A stretch of DNA of 64,000 nucleotides from Ancylostoma caninum (taxonomy: Eukaryota > Nematoda > Chromadorea > Rhabditida > Ancylostomatidae): assembly GCA_037903475.1 (NCBI GenBank), contig JBAJFG010000384.1, positions 62,001 through 126,000 of the forward strand, written 5' to 3'. Positions 62,101 to 64,000 of the stretch are shown piece after piece (positions within the stretch are counted from its first letter, which is position 1; every line of letters begins with the position of its first letter). Under the pieces are notes generated by a model. It saw nothing but the letters and a program-made list of their open reading frames with translations, searched no databases and was not told the DNA's origin. The position numbers and the translations under genes were made by a program.

Positions 62101-64000
62101 TCTCTCGTGTTTCACGCTACTTCATCGTTGTCAATCAGTTCATCGTCCCTAAAAAAACCCGATATACTGCGAACTCTTCAACCGAAGAATTTCCATGAGT
62201 GCTGCCTTTAAGCAAGCATTCAGCTAGGGGTTTTTTGGAACTCAATTAAAGTAGCCGATCAGTGGTGGATGTACGGGGGCCGAGAATGGTCTGTCAAATT
62301 TTCCAAGAAATGCTCTGTAGGGTAGCTGAACATTCTGCATTAACCTTTTCTTAATTCAATGTTCTCACGAATCCCTTAATTTCAGTTTCAGTTTTAGTTT
62401 TTCAATGAATATTTTCGAAATTAGGGCTATTCGGATCCCTAAAATGGCGGAAACCATAGTTTTTCTTTCCCACAACCCTCCTATTTGCGTCCGCCTCATG
62501 CATTTGTCAACTTGTGGAATAAGCTCGGCGATTCCATCGGCTGGAATCTGTTTCACTATGTCCCGCAGCTCTGTGTACGTCAAATGCCTCTCGAGTATTC
62601 ATTACGTTCTTCGTCTACCTTACTCGTTCGGCTCCTCACAAATTTCCCCTTATTCTTATTCCCATGCTCTATCGTTGATGTAGCTTATTGCATAGCTTTT
62701 TGCTTTATGCACTTGCTGCATGGGTAATCTACGCTAGTCTGACTTTCACTTCTCCATTTTTAAGTAAAGGTATGACATGTTCTGATATAAAGAATCTATT
62801 TCGAGTCCTTCATCTACCTTACTTGTTTGTTTCGTTTATTATTCCCGGTAATGGGTTTCGAAAGTTGAGGGCAAAAAGCAATGGTCATTGCACATGTTGG
62901 TTCTGTTTCTTCTGAACTTGTAGGAATATCCCTCCATTTTCAGGTGCTGGAGTCCTAGCTCATCTCGAGGCCTTGCTTTTGAGCTTCTCTACTCTTGGTG
63001 ACCTGGCAAATATAATAAACGTGAATGTGACACCCCTCGAGCACCATCGCTCTCGTTTTCGTGCCCACGTCATCGAAAATCAATTGAATGGCAATTCAAC
63101 TCCGTCTGTGGAAGGTAATTTTTGTCTATCGTTGTCTCATCTATTCATTATGTTATCATTTGTCGTTATCAAGTTTGTCGATTGTTTTTAAGTTGAAACT
63201 GGGTAGTATGGTTGTTTTGGAAGTTTGGTTCTCCATATATTCCCTTGCAAGCGTATTTAAATGTCATGGTCATTTCAGATTTACTCTCTGCATCGGAGCG
63301 TTTAGCAGCTCTTCGTTCCACAATTTCTTCTGTGATTTGCTCAGCTGGCGGTGAACTAGAGCGTGACTGGAATGGCAGGCGGATGAATATATCAGAAACC
63401 ATCCGGAACGTCGAGATCGCCACAATTCAGCAGCTGCTACGTGCGTTGCTGGATAGAAATAGTAGGCTTTTCTACCCTTGAGATCTTGGATTTTGTCATT
63501 TATGCGGCATACATGTTCCTTTACAGTTTCCGATGCCGAATTTAGTCACCGTATACAGAACTGCTTGAGAGATTACGTTCGTCAGCTTGTTGCGCTTGGC
63601 AATCACTGTTTTGTAGGTGCTGACGAAACAGCCTACGTACGAATACTATATGAAATACTGGTGGGCAACATAATGTTCTCTGATAGCATCATTACATTTC
63701 GTTTCTCTTCATGTTTAAGATGAGAGCAGATAGAAGCGTGGGTAACGTGGACGCAAATCTGACGCGGCTTCTGCATTTAAGAAATTGTATGCTTCCTCGT
63801 ATCGCAGCTTTTCTACGTGACCAAGGTGAGCAAATCTTATAAAACTTCAATTTGGAATGTTTTTTAGGAAGATATTTGTAGATTATTCAGGTCGTTTCCC
63901 AAATCTCGATGAAATCCCGTCTCGTCTTTTGGTATGGGCAAATCCGGATGATAGAGCGGTATTAGCCGGATCTCCGAGCAATTGTGGGCGGTCGATCCCA
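53160..64000 (+). CDS. BAG6: BAG6/Scythe-like protein, 33 visible exons (3' end outside window)
   Basis: BAG6 is a chaperone-linked quality-control factor that holds exposed hydrophobic segments (tail-anchored protein delivery, degradation). The N-terminus is a ubiquitin-like domain (residues ~1-78, exons 53160-53225, 53331-53408, 53471-53562), starting MKMKIRVKIMDQTDHPFEVD. A histidine-rich linker (HDHDHHHHHHH, exon 53615-53801) follows. Exons 55614-55746 and 55831-56013 encode the BAG6-specific helical domain. Then come low-complexity proline/glutamine/serine exons, with further helical exons from 62944 on. Exons: 53861-53976, 54021/3-54124, 55130-55274, 55389-55494, 56076-56175, 56253-56312, 57777-57944, 58012-58049, 58136-58349, 58546-58658, 58893-59054, 59113-59193, 59593-59675, 59934-60148, 60221-60300, 60362-60481, 60785-60853, 60920-61043, 61145-61197, 61280-61391, 61465-61532, 61628-61721, 62944-63114, 63279-63461, 63527-63660, 63720-63825, 63891-64000+. 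All phases agree except the 53976/54021 junction. Confidence 0.88.
54483..54753. mobile_element. MITE family B, uninterrupted copy in BAG6 intron
   Basis: 271 bp bounded by ACAGTGGACGTCAATTGCGG and CCGCCATTGACGTCCACTGT. It is the uninterrupted sister of the copy at 7171-7747 and defines the insertion point of the nested element there. It lies in the BAG6 intron after exon 6. Confidence 0.85.
56642..57290. mobile_element. Diverged relatives of MITE family F in BAG6 intron
   Basis: TTAGAGGCAGCACTCACGAA at 56643 and CAAAGGCAGCATTCAATGAA near 56977 resemble the end of the MITE at 61814-62213; CACGCGTTTCGCGCTATTTC at 56928 resembles its interior. ATGGACGTTGATG near 56760 and CATCAACGTCCACGGC near 57195 form an inverted pair. 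The exact limits are not clear; two degraded copies may be fused. Confidence 0.45.
61814..62213. mobile_element. MITE family F, 400 bp, in BAG6 intron
   Basis: Perfect inverted ends of about 27 bp beginning CTTAAAGGCAGCACTCATGG. No transposase. A perfect end match suggests recent insertion. It lies between the exons ending at 61721 and starting at 62944. Confidence 0.88.

Noticed and set aside
62365..62583. 72-codon minus-strand frame in a BAG6 intron
   Set aside because: Looks locally coherent (ELRDIVKQIPADGIAELIPQ) but no family is recognised and it is antisense within an intron; possibly a fragment of a mobile element.

Overview
This is a eukaryotic window: intron-containing genes, GT-AG introns, no operons of bacterial type, many inverted-repeat DNA elements and minisatellites. 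The mix suggests a nematode, probably a strongylid or hookworm-like parasite. The signs are mariner, RTE and Penelope relics, pyrimidine-TTTCAG acceptors immediately upstream of start codons (as expected for spliced-leader addition), and long repeat-filled introns in small conserved genes. The lineage is inference from sequence character; no species is claimed.

Left part (1-17 kb), minus strand: a RAD54B-type SNF2 DNA translocase (visible exons 10936 to 2627; its C-terminal helicase lobe is not in the window) lies just downstream of a complete five-exon ARF6 small GTPase gene (16974 to 11921). Introns and flanks carry a ~700 bp tandem duplication, a mariner-sized relic, a fold-back element, nested MITEs, and two copies of a three-copy MITE family (the third lies at 18.7 kb).

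Middle (17-32 kb): mostly gene-poor. It holds a near-perfect 274 bp palindrome, two minisatellite arrays (101 bp and 81 bp units) that share a CACGTG-centred motif, a degraded mariner, and the last two exons of an unrecognised two-helix membrane protein on the minus strand (24608 to 23921).

Centre (32.6-46.2 kb), minus strand: a complete five-exon FAHD1 (acylpyruvase/oxaloacetate decarboxylase) gene whose fourth intron is about 11.35 kb. That intron is packed with four different tandem arrays (82, 22, 79 and 118 bp units) and a 5'-truncated Penelope-like retroelement (RT plus GIY-YIG). The element's coding sequence starts directly at the exon 4 splice donor, and a hammerhead-ribozyme-like motif lies behind it.

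Right part (46-64 kb): a 7 kb intergenic stretch with a TIR-flanked mariner-sized relic, then on the plus strand a BAG6/Scythe homologue with at least 33 exons, running off the right edge. All its visible exon phases agree except exon 5/6, which is off by one base.

The four recognised genes (DNA repair translocase, membrane-traffic GTPase, mitochondrial metabolic enzyme, ubiquitin-like protein-quality-control factor) are housekeeping genes with no obvious shared pathway. The unusual content is in the repeats and mobile elements.
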